64,000 nucleotides of DNA from Epiperipatus broadwayi (taxonomy: Eukaryota > Onychophora > Udeonychophora > Euonychophora > Peripatidae): positions 1,240,001-1,304,000 of the forward strand of contig JAQFVV010012509.1 of NCBI GenBank assembly GCA_028023455.1, written 5' to 3'. Position 1 is the stretch's first letter. Every line of letters starts with the position of its first letter. Shown piece after piece: positions 1 through 11,292 of the stretch. Under the pieces are notes generated by a model. The model was not told where the DNA came from. It ran no database searches and was given only the letters and a program-made list of their open reading frames with translations. A program made the position numbers and the translations under genes.

Positions 1-82
1 TATGTTTAAAAAGATTTTTTTCATTTTTTGAATTCATTTTAGAGTTTTTGGATGATAAAGATCAAAATGAAAACCAGATATT

Positions 83-735
83 GCTTATTTAACACATTTA
101 TTTGCTAAATTTAATGAGGTTACCTTGCAGTTACAAAGAGACAGCATGAATTAAATAAAAACAAAGTCCATAATTTCAGCTTTTCTTGCCAGAATTAAAT
201 TATTCAAACAAAATATTGGAAGATGCAAATTTTACCACTTCCACAACTTATCATTGACAAACATTCAGGAGGATGACATTTTGGCATATGTTTAATATTT
301 AAATGCCCTCCACTCAGACTTTAAAACCAGATTTGATGATGTTTTAACTATGGAAATATCACACTAGATTAGCGATCTATGCGGTGCAATTGAAGAAGCA
401 GATATTGCACTACGAGAAGAATTCATCGAAATAAGCACTAATGAAGAACTTAAAGTGCACTTCAAAAGGGATACCAGCAGTTCTGGCTTCAAAAAAATGT
501 AGCTGTTATTTATCCTGCATTATGGAGTATTGCAAGCAAATTTTTGATGGCTTTTCCATCTTCATACCCCATGAAAAAGGGTTTTAGTGCAGTAATTAAT
601 CTGCTGACAAAAAAAAAAAGAAATCATATATAAATAACTGAACAAGATTTAAGGCTAGACCTCAGTTATTTGACTCCAAATTTTAAGCAAATGCTAACAG
701 AGCATCAAGTTCATTCCTCACATTAACACCATTAA
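83..735 (+). mobile_element. Decayed hAT transposase (ZBED5/SCAND3-like), C-terminal part
   Basis: Reading the frame from 83 gives a recognisable hAT-family transposase interrupted by several stop codons. An upstream block contains HLFAKFNEVTLQLQ and then SIISAFLARIKLF. A downstream block around 540-735 in shifted frames reads FPSSYPMKKGFSAVINLLTK, followed by a segment ending in HQVHSSH. These are the conserved middle and the C-terminal dimerisation (hATC) region of domesticated-looking hAT proteins often annotated as ZBED5- or SCAND3-like. An intact protein would cut and paste its own DNA transposon. This copy has many stops and frameshifts, so it is a fossil. The 5' part lies outside the window. 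Family assignment is from remembered motifs, not from a search. Confidence 0.75.
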
Positions 736-1090
736 TTATAGTATTTTTAGTTTTGAACCTTAGCTTTATTTTATGGGTGTGTTACTAAGTTCTGATTTTT
801 GTCCAAAATCCAAATATTTACAGAGTTTTGGGCTAAATTTTAAAGAGAATTTTAATTTAGCCTTTTTTGTTATTTTGAAATATTAACGTTCAATTTTGTT
901 TTATTTCACATAAAAATAAGATTTTTAATTTAATTGTTTCAATCAAGGTCTGAATAAAAAATTTAAGTTCATTTTCTCTTTTTTCAAAGCACTATGCCAG
1001 CTGTAAAAACCATATTTGACAAAATAAAGTTGAGGAAAATTCAATATTAGGCAGGCAGGTGGTCAATGGCAAAAAAATAATTCGGAAAGT

Positions 1091-1124
1091 GGTCCACAGG
1101 ACAAAAAAATTTGGAGACCCCTCA
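1091..1124 (+). repeat. Likely 3' terminal inverted repeat of the hAT element
   Basis: A stretch reading GGTCCACAGG, then an A-run, then TTTGGAGACCCCT resembles the ends of hAT/Charlie-type elements, which on the other strand start with CAGGGGTC-TCCAAA. It lies about 360 bp downstream of the hAT coding remnant, the right place for the 3' end. The 5' end is outside the window, so pairing and target duplication cannot be tested. Confidence 0.5.
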
Positions 1125-1317
1125 TTATCACTATAATATATAGGATTTCGAAATAGAAAATTAAAATAAACTTAGCAGCATCCTCTCATTTTATAGTTCA
1201 TGGATAAAAGCCTAAATGATCAAATAATAGTATTGTTATTACATTCATTTAACAGTATTTTATAGTATAATAAAAATGTGTTACTTTATGTCATGATCCT
1301 GCTGTTATACCATTAAG

Positions 1318-1500
1318 CATCACATGATCACTATCTCTTATACTAGCACGTAATTGTTTATAACAAAGCAAAACTCTCCATACAGTAGGCATTAGATAGG
1401 GATTTTATGCACAAGCCTTCTGGCATTCATTGATTACTCTGGTTGACACAGGGTGGCACTACTGTATGGAGAGTTTTGCTTTGTTTATCCTGCAGTTATA
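1318..1500. repeat. Repeat family B, short fold-back copy without ribozyme
   Basis: The arms at 1365-1387 and 1460-1483 are inverted copies of the family B terminus GCAAAACTCTCCATACAGTA. Between them lie the typical family B pieces GGGATTTTATGCACAAGCCTTCTGGC and a degenerate ATTGATTACTCTGG, plus a partial body sequence (CATGATCACTATCTCTTATAC) to the left. The middle of the unit, which in other copies carries a hammerhead-like motif, is deleted here. Confidence 0.7.
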
Positions 1501-1729
1501 TGAATAAAATTGATATAAATGAAAGATCAAGGAAGTACATACTTTAATATATACACCAACCACTCATAAAGGAATATGGCCTTTTAACTCCACAAAAAAA
1601 AAAAAGAGAGAAAAAAAAATTGCTCTAAAAATGAATTATGTGATGGTTGTACAAACCAATCTGCAAACTACAAATATATCCACGTATAAAACATTCTGGT
1701 CTATTTTTCTATTCATTTGATATATATTA

Positions 1730-2126
1730 TGATGCCCTTTTAATTTGTTCAGCAGAAAACTTTTCCTTCCGAAATATTTCAACATCATGTCTAATTATAG
1801 CTCTCCAAATTCTCTGCTACATCCTCCAAATGAAAACAATTAATATTGCACTTCTTTAGAATGTCTTTGAGGTAATCCTTATAATGTAACAATGTCTAAA
1901 CTCTGCCACAAAAACTACTCAAGTTTACCATAAACAATCTTTTAGAAAGTCTTGCATTGTTGACATGTCCAACCCAATGTTGATGTGATTTTACAATAAT
2001 GAAACCTATAGTGTCATAACCAGTAAGTTGAAGAATATATTGATTGATTTTATGATCACGAGGAAGTTTGTGTGTGTGCGAATAATACAAATTATAATTA
2101 CCATTGTTTGCATGGCGCCCAAACAT
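1730..2126 (-). mobile_element. C-terminal tail of a non-LTR retrotransposon polyprotein
   Basis: The minus strand reads HQHWVGHVNNARLSKRLF, then after frame breaks KDILKKCNINCFHLEDVAENLE, then a segment resembling RHDVEIFRKEKFSAEQIKRA. This matches the conserved tail of many jockey/CR1-like LINE proteins (the region reading roughly LRWVGHV-R-D--RLPKQ followed by FKD-LK--L). Only this tail survives; the reverse transcriptase is absent. It is a 5'-truncated, frameshifted fossil. A related tail lies at 11650-11990 on the same strand. Confidence 0.65.
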
Positions 2127-2425
2127 GAAAATAAAACTTATATATTCCTTGTAAGAATATTTAGAGAAGAATTAATGTCTATAAGCAGTTTTAAAAAACA
2201 AGTTTTATAAATCTTTATATTTTAAATATTTTTCTAGTATTCATGCAAAAGTAGAAATTTAAGATAATACATCTGATAATGTGCATCCACACAGAATGAA
2301 CAGATTAAGATAGTATATTCTATTTATATGTCTTTAGAAAGTATATTTCTTTTGCTAATATATATTGTATATATTATCTCTACTACCTTACATTGCAATA
2401 TGTGTATACTTTAAAATGAATATTA

Positions 2426-2646
2426 ATAGCAAACACTACCATCGACAAGATTCAGTATCACTTCAAGACTTGGAATCATATGGAGATCACACTATTTGAG
2501 AATGAAAAAAACACAATGAACATTCGTGGAGTGAAGTATAAAGTAATGTCAATGATTCCACAATGTCATGGAATTGTTATAATGAGAAAAATGGGCTGTG
2601 ATGAGCTTCGATACCATTCAGTGCCAAAAGAAAAATCTGGAGAATG
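2426..2646 (+). pseudogene. Unidentified coding-like remnant
   Basis: One frame stays open for about 70 codons and ends in TGA at about 2644. It contains NIRGVKYKVMSMIPQCHG and then MRKMGCDELRYHSVPKEKSGE. The composition looks protein-like (Cys, His and charged residues at plausible spacing) rather than random AT-rich sequence, but I do not recognise the family. It could be a piece of a retrotransposon gag or pol. There is no convincing start codon and no splice context. The dispersed repeat at 2700-2985 follows directly, which favours a mobile-element origin. Confidence 0.25.
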
Positions 2647-2699
2647 AAGTCAGACATAATTTATGACAAAATGTTTGAAATATGATGAATCTCAATAAC

Positions 2700-2985
2700 A
2701 TACAAAATTTAAACAGATTATGGACTATGATTATGCAAAAGCTGAATTTGTGAATAGATTTAAAGATAAAAGTTAAAATTACAATAAGTTCCAATAAATA
2801 AAAAATGTTATATGGATGGATATGGATTTCAATTATGCATAATTTAATTTTTGCTGATGCTCATTTAGTTCTTAGATTAAAAAAATAAAAATTAAGAGAA
2901 AACAGAATTGCTCTTCAAGGATAAAGATAACCTTTAAAGAAAAGATAATGACATGAAGACATGATAGAATGACATAAAATTAAAA
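2700..2985 (+). repeat. Dispersed repeat, copy 1
   Basis: This segment resembles 5030-5235. The shared landmarks, in order, are GGATATGGATT, TTCATTTAGTT, AGATTAAAAAAATAAAAATYAA and TTTAAAGAAAAGATA. In the second copy it ends right beside an LTR. I cannot name the element. Confidence 0.5.
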
Positions 2986-2989
2986 CTAT

Positions 2990-4900
2990 TCCTAGTCTAT
3001 ACAAAGAGTCGTGTTTGTTTCATTACACAATGGCAAGGTAATGATTAATTTATTTAAGAGAAATCTGAATTTTTTTATTGATTAATATTGAGAAACTTTT
3101 TGTTTTTGTTTTAATCAAATATTTGTAATTGGTATATCTAACAATTTAATTTGTTACTCTAATGAAGTGAACATTTCAATTAATGATAAAAGATGAATTA
3201 TTATGGGATAGTTAAAGTAAGACTATAGAAAATTTAATAAAAGTTAAAAACTAAATTAAGGTGAGTAATTACTCTTGTAATATCAATTCTAATATGGATG
3301 AAATATAAATATTCTATTGAATTTTAGATAGTTGGAGTTCATGTTTTAAGATTAATACATATGCAAAAAAAGTCAAATTAAAGTTAAAATAGACTATAAG
3401 TATGCATATAAAAAAATACATTCATAACACTATTGCGTAACAAATGGAATCTGTAGCAATTTAATGATCAAAAAAATTTACATAACAAATTCATAAAGAA
3501 AAATATAATATATAAAGATAGTAATAATGATAGTTTTGGCTCTTTTTTTTTATTACATGATATAAGAATGTATTTGTTAGAATGGACAATGGGACTAGAA
3601 AAATAAGCTAAAAATAAAAATAAAATGAGTTTCACACAAAAAGTAATGAAGTTATGTGGTTATAAATTTATCCCAATAAAGAACTATTTATAGATGAAAA
3701 AAACAACAAGAAGATAATAAAAAAAAAAACTATTAAAAGCTAGGCTCAAGTATATGAAGAGGTGGCCGAGACAATAAATTCAATCAGATTGAACTCAGAA
3801 ATGGATTGAATAAATACAGTACTTAAACAATAAAAAAGATAATGTAGAGCCATTAATAAAACAAGTAAAAGAGTTAAACAAAAAAGTAGTATTAATAACA
3901 ATCACATTTTAAAATTAAAAAATCCTAGATAAAATATACTATTTGAGAGCCATTAAGTAACCATTGTTAAACAAAATGCTATCAATAAAATGAAAATAGT
4001 TATTGTTATAAAAACTGCAAACTCTCTCTCACAAAAAAAATAATAATAAAGTCTTGTTGAGATTAAAAGGTGATAGGAAATGAACATTAAAAAAAAATTA
4101 CAAAGATTAAATGTTAAACTAAAGAATGTACTCTCCATGATTTCGATATGTTGGTCTAGGGATAAATTTAAAAATAGTTTCTAAGATAAACAGTGATGGT
4201 AAAAAATATCTACTGTGCAGCAAAATTTATGGTGATCCTCTAAGGATGATCAGATTCGTAGCCGATTGCAGATACAAGAATAATGAATTTTTAGGATAAA
4301 TATACTAAGTATATTAATGTCTTATTAAATAATCTGACCGTTTAAACCCACATATTGATGGAAAAATAAAAGAACAACAAAACTGAAAATTTCCTCTGAT
4401 AAAAGAAAAAAAATTAATGTTTTTTTTTTTTTTTAAGAATGAGAGTATTTTTAAATGATGGTTAATCATTTGACAAAATTATGAATTAATGTTTTTAAAA
4501 AAATTGATCAGTAAATGGTTCTAGACTATACATTTAGAAATAAATAATACTGTATATAGATTTATTTTGAAATTATTAAAACTAGAAATGGCCAAAAGAA
4601 AATAAAAATATCAGTTTTCTTTTAAAAGTTGAAAAACGTTTTTGATTTTTTATTGTTTGGAAAAGTAATTAAATCAGTTTTGATTAAACACATTTTTAAA
4701 TATTGCAATTTTGGAAAATATTTTTTATTTTCTTTTTTTCAAATTTTGTTCTGAACTAATTAATGTTTTTTAAAAAATATTTAGAGGATTAAACTAAAAA
4801 CTAAAGAATAAATAACAGATCAGCATCAATAAAATGATCATAAAATAGAGAGAAACTGATTATAAGAGTAAAAAATAAATAAATTCACGATTCAAGCTTG
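2990..4900. other. No gene or named element seen
   Basis: Very AT-rich sequence with short A- and T-runs. No open frame has recognisable protein similarity, and I see no structured repeat. The 61-codon minus-strand ORF near 3953-4138 is low-complexity and hydrophobic with no family signature. Confidence 0.5.
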
Positions 4901-5029
4901 TTTTGTGGGATTGTTATGATGACAGATAGACTAGTAGTTTCAAACCCACCCACTCTCAAGAGGAAAGAATAGTTATCATTAATGTATATAATAATATATT
5001 GGTTGATAACAAAAAACTTAATGAATTCC

Positions 5030-5235
5030 AGTCAATTTAAAGATAAAGTTCCCATTCAAAACAAGCTGTTACATGTACGGATATGGATTATAATTGTATG
5101 TAATTAAATTTGTGCCAAAGTTCATTTAGTTTTTTATCAGATTAAAAAAATAAAAATCAAAGAAAATATTAATTGTTTCCCAAAGAGAAAAATTATCTTT
5201 AAAGAAAAGATATAACTGGATTATATAAAATAATT
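5030..5235 (+). repeat. Dispersed repeat, copy 2
   Basis: Diverged second copy of the 2700-2985 sequence, with the same landmarks in the same order. It abuts the LTR-like sequence that starts at 5248. Confidence 0.5.
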
Positions 5236-5247
5236 ATTGTAATCTAT

Positions 5248-5574
5248 TGTAACGGTAACCACTCTTTTAACAATTGATAAAATAACAATATAATGATAAA
5301 ACAAAAAATTTACAAATTACTTTTAATTTGGGGAAATATAGATATCTAACAGGTGAGTGTAAACATGGTGGAATGAATTATATTTTTAATTGACAAATTT
5401 ATAATAGTCATACATAATGATCAGATTGAACAACATAAAAACAAGTCTTTTTGCAGATTCAATCATATTTCTTGATCATTACTTCCCTTCACATTAATAC
5501 TATTATTAAATGATTAAAATAAATAATCAGCTTGGATTTTGGATGAGAAATAAACAAGCAAGAAATTATTAACA
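5248..5574 (-). repeat. LTR of a gypsy-like retrotransposon (left copy)
   Basis: This 327-bp segment and 11293-11641 are diverged copies of one another. Shared blocks include GGAATATAGATATCTAA-GGG, TTTATAATAGTCA, CAGATTCAATCATAT and CTTGGATTTTGGATGA. The left end is TGTAACGG and the right end TTAACA, which on the minus strand gives TG-to-CA termini as LTRs require. If it pairs with the right copy, this is the 3' LTR of a minus-strand element. No polypurine tract or matching target duplication is visible, so it could equally be a solo LTR. Confidence 0.6.
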
Positions 5575-5599
5575 ATAACAATAACTTTAATTAATAAAT

Positions 5600-7226
5600 A
5601 AAATGCCTTCAAGGCTCTCCGCTGAGCACATTGTTGTTCACCGCCTTTCTGAATCCCCTCTTGCTCAGGCTGTAACATGACCTCCTTGGGCAGAGCAAAA
5701 GCATCAAATGGCTTGCTTACATAGACAACATGGTCGTCTTCTGTCCCTCAGTTGATCTCACCCTCAGGCTTCAACAGATCCTGACCTGGTACACTGAAAC
5801 ATACAGGCTGGAATTTAGCAGCGACAAATCGGCGGCCTGGGAACTATCTTCCGGTAAACAAATCCCTTCCACCTTCAATGCCAAGCCACACAACTTCTTC
5901 AGATTCCCCTTCATGCTGTCTCCTAAAGACATGAGGGACGGGTCCAAAACACATTGGATCAAAGCATATCATCCACCCTCAGCGCTATCACAGGCATCTA
6001 TGTCTCCCTTTATGGGAAAGTCACCCTCCTCAATCTTCTACTGTTTCCCAAAATAGCATATTTCCTCTCCATTGTTCTACCTACACATTCCTTTATATCC
6101 AAAATCAATGCCTTTTGCACCAGTTTTCTCTGGGGCAGAAAGGTGGTGGCCATCAGCCTAAAAAGAACTTATTTTCCTAAAAACCTCAATGGGTTGGGCC
6201 TGCACTCCATCAACACACTTCTGATCCAGAGATCTCACAACATTATCCTCATGCTCCTAAGCCATTTTCTTGCCAATTTTGTGCATATTATTATCACCAC
6301 TGACACTCCTCCTCCCAATGGCAGGCCCAGGTCATGGACCTCACTCATTGCCAACATCCTACAAAAGGCTGGCTTTGTTATACCAACCATCAGCAGCAAA
6401 TTAAAGTACTGGGAGGTTTTCATTCATACCACAGACTTCTCCATTGTTTCCCCTACATTCCTCAAACTTACCAATGCTCGATTAATCCTCAAATTCAAAA
6501 GATGGTCCCTTGAGGCAAAATTCCTCGATTTCCTCCTCAAAATCAACCATCATTCCTTTCCCACGAATCAATTTTTGGTCAATCATAAGGGTTTCACCAA
6601 GATCTCTTCCCCATGCCAGTTCTGTAAAACCGACAATGAAACCCTCCAACACTTCCTACTTAAATGTCCCTTTCTGCTTGGAGTAAGACGTGTCAACTCC
6701 TGCCTTTCCTTGCACAGGAACACCATCTTCAACCTCCAAGAATCCATAGAAACGGGGTCTTTGCAACTATTAGACAATCAGTTTTCCTCATCTATGCACT
6801 CTGGTTGCTCCGATGTGCTATTATTTTTGACCAGAGAGTACATTCAGCGAATCAAAAACTATTGGACCTAATTCGCTCTCTCAAAACCAGAGATACCAAA
6901 CTAGCCCCACCTTCACTCCTCTCAGACACTTGGGCAATCCTCCAACTCCCATCCTCTCAGCCTCTGTCATAGGACTCAACCATTTCAATGTTTGCGACCC
7001 ATGTGGTACTTGCTCAACGAAGACATGCATCTCAGACTGGCCTGGACTACACACCCTTTCCACTTCCCATTCCCTTTTCACATGTATCCTTCCCCTCTTA
7101 CCATGTTGCTCCTGAAATTTCAATTTACCATGTAATCACTCCATTGTAAACTTTATTCTAACTGTATTTGTATCTGTTTTTTATTTTGATGAATAAACTT
7201 TCATCGCTGAGAAAAAACAAAAAAGA
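5600..7226 (+). mobile_element. 5'-truncated L1/Tx1-like LINE
   Basis: The plus strand encodes the C-terminal half of a LINE reverse transcriptase. An early frame contains LAYIDNMVVFCPSVDLTLRL, where the catalytic YADD motif has decayed to YIDN. A long open frame at 5954-6871 (305 codons) carries the thumb and connection region with FCTSFLWGRK and NGLGLHSIN, ending in a Cys-rich zf-RVT-type cluster: CQFCKTDNETLQHFLLKCPF. A third frame continues to about 6972. The 3' end is TTTGATGAATAAACTTTCATCGCTGAG followed by an A-rich tail. The element is more C-rich and G+C-rich than its surroundings, so it is probably a younger or foreign-composition insertion. It is dead: frames are broken and the catalytic motif is lost. 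L1/Tx1 assignment is by motif style only. Confidence 0.8.
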
Positions 7227-7260
7227 GCACACATGTAAGGAAAAATCTTTGTGGATTTAT

Positions 7261-7460
7261 ATTTAGGTTAAAGATAAGATGGCCACTTTTATCTCTATAA
7301 AAGTCGCTACCTTGTGTTGTGGTTTGAAAGATCACTCTATCGGCAAAATATGCTTGATTATTGCGAATTTTAATGCGCATTGAATACAGGTTAGTGACTG
7401 CTCAGACTATTTATATAAGCTCTCTGTGCACTCTATAAATTAATTACTACTCTTCAATAG
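7261..7460 (+). repeat. Family C repeat, direct copy 1
   Basis: About 200 bp repeated at 7622-7820 at high similarity: TTAGGTTAAAGATAAGA, a TATAAAAGTC box, then GAATACAGGTTAGTG and CTCTCTGTGCACTCTATAAATTAATTACTACTCTTCAAT. Its first part resembles the shorter family C elements at 12636-12965 and 53766-53865 (GATA-TGG, TATC, TTGTGTTTG landmarks). Confidence 0.7.
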
Positions 7461-7621
7461 TTTATAGAATTTCCAACATTAAGATCGTATTATTAACTCG
7501 CTGCAAATTGCAAGATTTCACGTAAGTTAATTTTTAAGCAAATAGTGGATTTAAACAGTGGAGAAAACAACTACGTCATGCTTCCAAATCAAGATCCTTC
7601 AGATTCACTATATAAATGGAC

Positions 7622-7820
7622 ATTTAGGTTAAAGATAAGACGGCTGCTCTTATCTTTATAAAAGTCACTATCTTGTGTCGTGATTTGGAAGATCCCTCTA
7701 TAAGAAAAATATGTTTGATTATAGCGAATTTTAAAGCGCATTGAATACAGGTTAGTGCCTGTTCAGACTATTTACATAAGCTCTCTGTGCACTCTATAAA
7801 TTAATTACTACTCTTCAATA
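7622..7820 (+). repeat. Family C repeat, direct copy 2
   Basis: Second direct copy of 7261-7460, starting about 360 bp after the first. Each copy keeps its own TATAAAAGTC box (near 7298 and 7658). The intervening 160 bp is not repeated. It might be a short LTR pair of a tiny element or a local duplication; no coding sequence lies between. Confidence 0.7.
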
Positions 7821-7829
7821 ATTCATCAA

Positions 7830-8490
7830 GAAAAGTTTACAGTAAGTTCATTCAATTACCTTGATATCTCCATGAATATATTCATGAATGTAGATATATG
7901 GCCATTAAAATCATTAATTTTAAATGACTACAAACAATATTCACATTTTAGCTTCTTGGGATTTATTTAATCATAGTTTTTCATATGAGGTTTTCCCAGA
8001 TATTTAGAGGATCAAAATTAATTGATTTATAGAAAAACATTTCCCTTTTATAGTTTATTAGAGGCAAGTTTTCTTATACTGGAAGTATCACATATTTTCA
8101 GTGTCAACTTTAGACAACAATTAATAGACTGGCAGGATCAAAGTTAAATTTTAAGACATTTCTTTGTTTACAATTCTATATTCAGCTACACCATTGGAAT
8201 GAAAGATCAGGAAAACATTCTGAAGTTTTACCCCAAAGACTCATAATATTTATTTAAATAATCATTACAAATTTTATTGACTTCTATCCAGTAAACAATG
8301 TGATGAAGAAGTAACAGTTCCCTTTCTTTTCTGGGCAAAGCAAACAAACTGCCCCCCCCCCCCCCAATCATTTTGTGACTGATATGTGTAGCAGCATTTT
8401 TTAAAATCAATTTTATTTTAAAATAAAAATTATAATACACTTTACTTTTTATAATTAAATTACTTTAAAATTTATTTTATGCATCTGACT
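7830..8490. other. No gene seen; one C-homopolymer
   Basis: AT-rich, with no protein similarity. The only notable feature is a run of 14 C at 8352-8365, striking in this base composition. Confidence 0.5.
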
Positions 8491-8516
8491 TTTACATATC
8501 TAGAATATATAATGAA

Positions 8517-8640
8517 AATAATATGTACATAAAAGCCATGCCTGTAAATTCAGCCATGAGGATTACATTTGCTCCTCCTCCAATTAGAATTGATTTAGCA
8601 TAAACATTGCTCGATTTTATTTCTACACTAAAAAAAAAAA
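8517..8640 (-). pseudogene. Possible isolated membrane-protein exon
   Basis: On the minus strand a T12 tract followed by TAG makes a strong 3' splice acceptor. The sequence just after it stays open and reads VEIKSSNVYAKSILIGGGANV followed by ILMAEFTGMAFM. The residues look like one transmembrane segment with a Gly-rich turn. There is a weak resemblance to the late transmembrane segments of MFSD12-type transporters, which have a VYA---L-GAGS---LVTSL motif. There is no clear 5' splice donor (a GTAC lies near 8526) and no neighbouring exon. It may be a diverged exon, a pseudo-exon or chance. It shares its strand with the NLE1 exon but does not match that protein. Confidence 0.25.
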
Positions 8641-8689
8641 AATTCTTTTTAATCTTAATAATGTCATGCTTAATCATACTTCTTTGAAA

Positions 8690-9540
8690 ATGGACTTACC
8701 AGCTGGTATGAACATAACAAATAATGTCATCCTTAATCTAGATAACATGTAATACAAATCCATTATATTGGTGAGCACATAATTTTTTTTTTCATTAATT
8801 CCATTAAAATTATTTATAGGACTTGATTATCCACCTGCAATGCTAAGATGAACAAAGAAATCTCCCATTGACAACGAGTCTATCATGCAACCTGAACACC
8901 AACAGAACTATCTTGAGCACAAATCTAATATAAACCAAACTATATAAATGAACAGTACATTTAAATAGACATTCTCTACTACGAGACTTAAAGGCTGGCA
9001 AATATAAGGCTCACTTTTGAGACTTACAGGCTGATAACTATAAATATAAAATGGTTGGGAACAGTACTGAAATATGAATAAAACATAACCACAAAACAAT
9101 GAAAACTTCTCCATTCATCATCAATACAGAAAGTAACATGATCAACCATTGATAATCTCATAAATTAATTTTGTTTTCAAATTTATAGTGGGTTTTTTTT
9201 ACATGCTTTAGCAACTACTGTTTTAGCATTTGAACAGTACAATTCATTTTCAAAATTAATCTTTTTTTCCCCTCAATAGTATCTACTTTTATAATCTGTA
9301 TTTCCTAATTATTGGTTCATTCTCCTATATCATATACCTGCTAACAAATCCAGAGACATCAACTTAGAAACCATCCTTATTCATAAAAGGATTAAACTTT
9401 GCATCTCTACAAATACTTTCTCTCTTCACTTTCTATCCTATCATTACACCCTTTTTTAATAGATGAATCAGGGATATGATTTTTTTTTCTAGATGATTGT
9501 GGGTTCATGATCTGATAGATAGTAATATCCCCTATCATTA
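8690..9540. other. No gene or recognisable element
   Basis: AT-rich filler with several T-runs. Short ORFs here have no family features. Confidence 0.45.
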
Positions 9541-10862
9541 ATATTAGTTCCATATCCAGTCTTGACAAATTATTCTTGTCCTATTTGGAGTAGTTGAACT
9601 ACTAGAGATCTTTTTTGGATTGTTATCCATGAGGGTTGACTTTCAGGTCTTTCTTCCATATGATCTTTTATATCCAATGACATTGATCTGGAGTTTAAGT
9701 TCCCTTTTAAATGGCTCTCTATGTTGGGGTTTAAATCCCTGCTCTCAATCACCATCATTTGTAGATTCACTGCTATCAAAAGCATTGAGTAACTCAGCTA
9801 GTTGTTCTACAGTTTTGCAATCAATGCCTATAAGCATCTGTTTAATATGATTGATAAACTACATCTAACTATGCATACAATCTGCCTTTCAGATAAAGAA
9901 TCAGCGGTCAAGGCACATAGTTTGGCTACTTACTGTTGGAAAAAATGGAGTGAATGCCTCTCCAGGTTTACATTTCTCTTAAGCAATACAGTGTTTGATC
10001 ACTTCTTGGCAATCTACACTTCAGTAGAAATTTAACAGTTTGTTTAAAATGGTCAAAATTTACAGGTTTGTCAAACAATGAATCCCATCATGCTTAAGTT
10101 TTTGGAGATGGCTATAAGCAATTGCGTTTATAGCCTCTTCAGTCAATTTATTTGAACTAAAGTATCCTTCTAAGCTACTAAGATACTCAGTTAGAGCCTC
10201 TCCTGCATGTGCTGAAAAATCCTAATTTTTAAATATTTATTGACAATACTGGGATTAGAATTATATGTGAGTATATCAACATCTGTGTACACATCCCTAC
10301 TAACAACCAGTTGACTATTTTCATGTGCGATACTTAATTTTTCTATAGCCAAGTCTACCTTAGATGGGATTTTCTTTTCTTTTATATCTAGCTCTATTTT
10401 CACTAATTTCTCGGTTATCTCTTCCTGCATTTTAATTTGACTTTCACCTTTTATTTGAATATTTTCAATTGCTTAAGTGAAGTAGCTGATTTCTTTTGCA
10501 TGAATCGACCTTTATCTATTCTCTATTTTTACCTTTTCAACTATTCCGTTGCTCAAATTTCCTATCCAACCTTATTTTCCAATCCTACAAAGTGACTTTT
10601 TAGTCTTATTATTATTTCTTCACTTAGTTGCTCTATCTGTTTTTTTTTCTTTTGTTTAACTCTCAATTTGACTTTTAAATCTTTTGTTTTGTTCTTCCAT
10701 TTGGCTTTTCAATTCTATGAACATGCTTTCCATGTTCTCTTTATTTTCCTTATTTTGTGTTTCAATTTTTTTATTCAATTCCATGAACATGTTCATGATC
10801 ATATTCATAAAATCACTATTATGTGTCTCAGTTTTATTTTTCTGCACTTCCATTTTTGTTTG
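9540..10862 (-). mobile_element. Gag-like remnant of an LTR retrotransposon
   Basis: Minus-strand fragments, in order from the upstream side, are as follows. A coiled-coil segment starts at Met 10853 and is rich in Lys, Glu, Asn and Met, with NKKIETQNKENKENMES in it. A second charged segment follows at 10191-10430, with ITEKLVKIELDIKEKK. Degraded frames at 9550-10000 include HPQKRSLVVQLLQ-like text. A long N-terminal coiled coil followed by a degenerate capsid region is the same plan as the clearer gag at 57.6-58.9 kb. It sits just downstream (in its own orientation) of a primer-binding-site-like sequence and an LTR. Pol is missing; the space toward the left LTR is filled by unrelated DNA and a LINE. 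Stops and shifts make it non-functional. Confidence 0.5.
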
Positions 10863-11270
10863 AACTCAGGTAATCATACATAACAATTTATACTAAAATT
10901 AACTACTAACTTTTTCTATAAAAATTTTTAAAAACATATATATAAAAACTCGACAACTAGAATGCCCACCCCTTTTCCCACCATGTAGCCTGTCTAAAAC
11001 TGCACTGTATTCTAGTTTTAATGTCTTATTTTATTAGCCTACTATTATCTCTACCAACCTATTTCTATTACTATCACTGTTTAAGACATTTATGAGTTTA
11101 TTGATTGATTTTTTTTAATTTTGTTTATAACAAAATAAATGATATTTCTCATCTGACCAAATATTTATATTTCATATTTCAAGGACTAATTTTTTTTTTT
11201 TTTAATACTAAAAAAAAAAAAAAGATTTAAACTAAACTGAGTTCAAGCCCTGTTTGTTTTCATCGAGATA

Positions 11271-11290
11271 ATCCCAGAACAAGGCCCCCA
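11271..11290 (-). other. Candidate tRNA primer binding site
   Basis: On the minus strand, two bases after the LTR end, the sequence reads TGGGGGCC, then TTGTT, then CTGGGAT. This is close to the tRNA-Pro-complementary primer site known from many retroviruses and gypsy-type elements (TGGGGGCTC...CCGGGAT). Position directly inside the LTR supports the call. One or two changes suggest decay. Confidence 0.55.
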
Positions 11291-11292
11291 AA

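Noticed and set aside
1647-1859. Short hydrophobic ORFs through the AT-rich parts (1647, 3953, 15655, 24092, 55649 and similar)
   Set aside because: Their composition follows the AT-rich background (Phe, Ile, Lys, Asn, Tyr) with no motif, start context or splice signal.
5954-6871. 305-codon ORF, the longest in the window, as a possible host gene
   Set aside because: It reads as the C-terminal half of a LINE reverse transcriptase with a zf-RVT type Cys-His cluster, and the catalytic motif is decayed.
8352-8365. C-homopolymer and C-rich runs (also near 44020) as a regulatory G-quadruplex
   Set aside because: Isolated homopolymers without the spaced G-runs needed; probably replication slippage.
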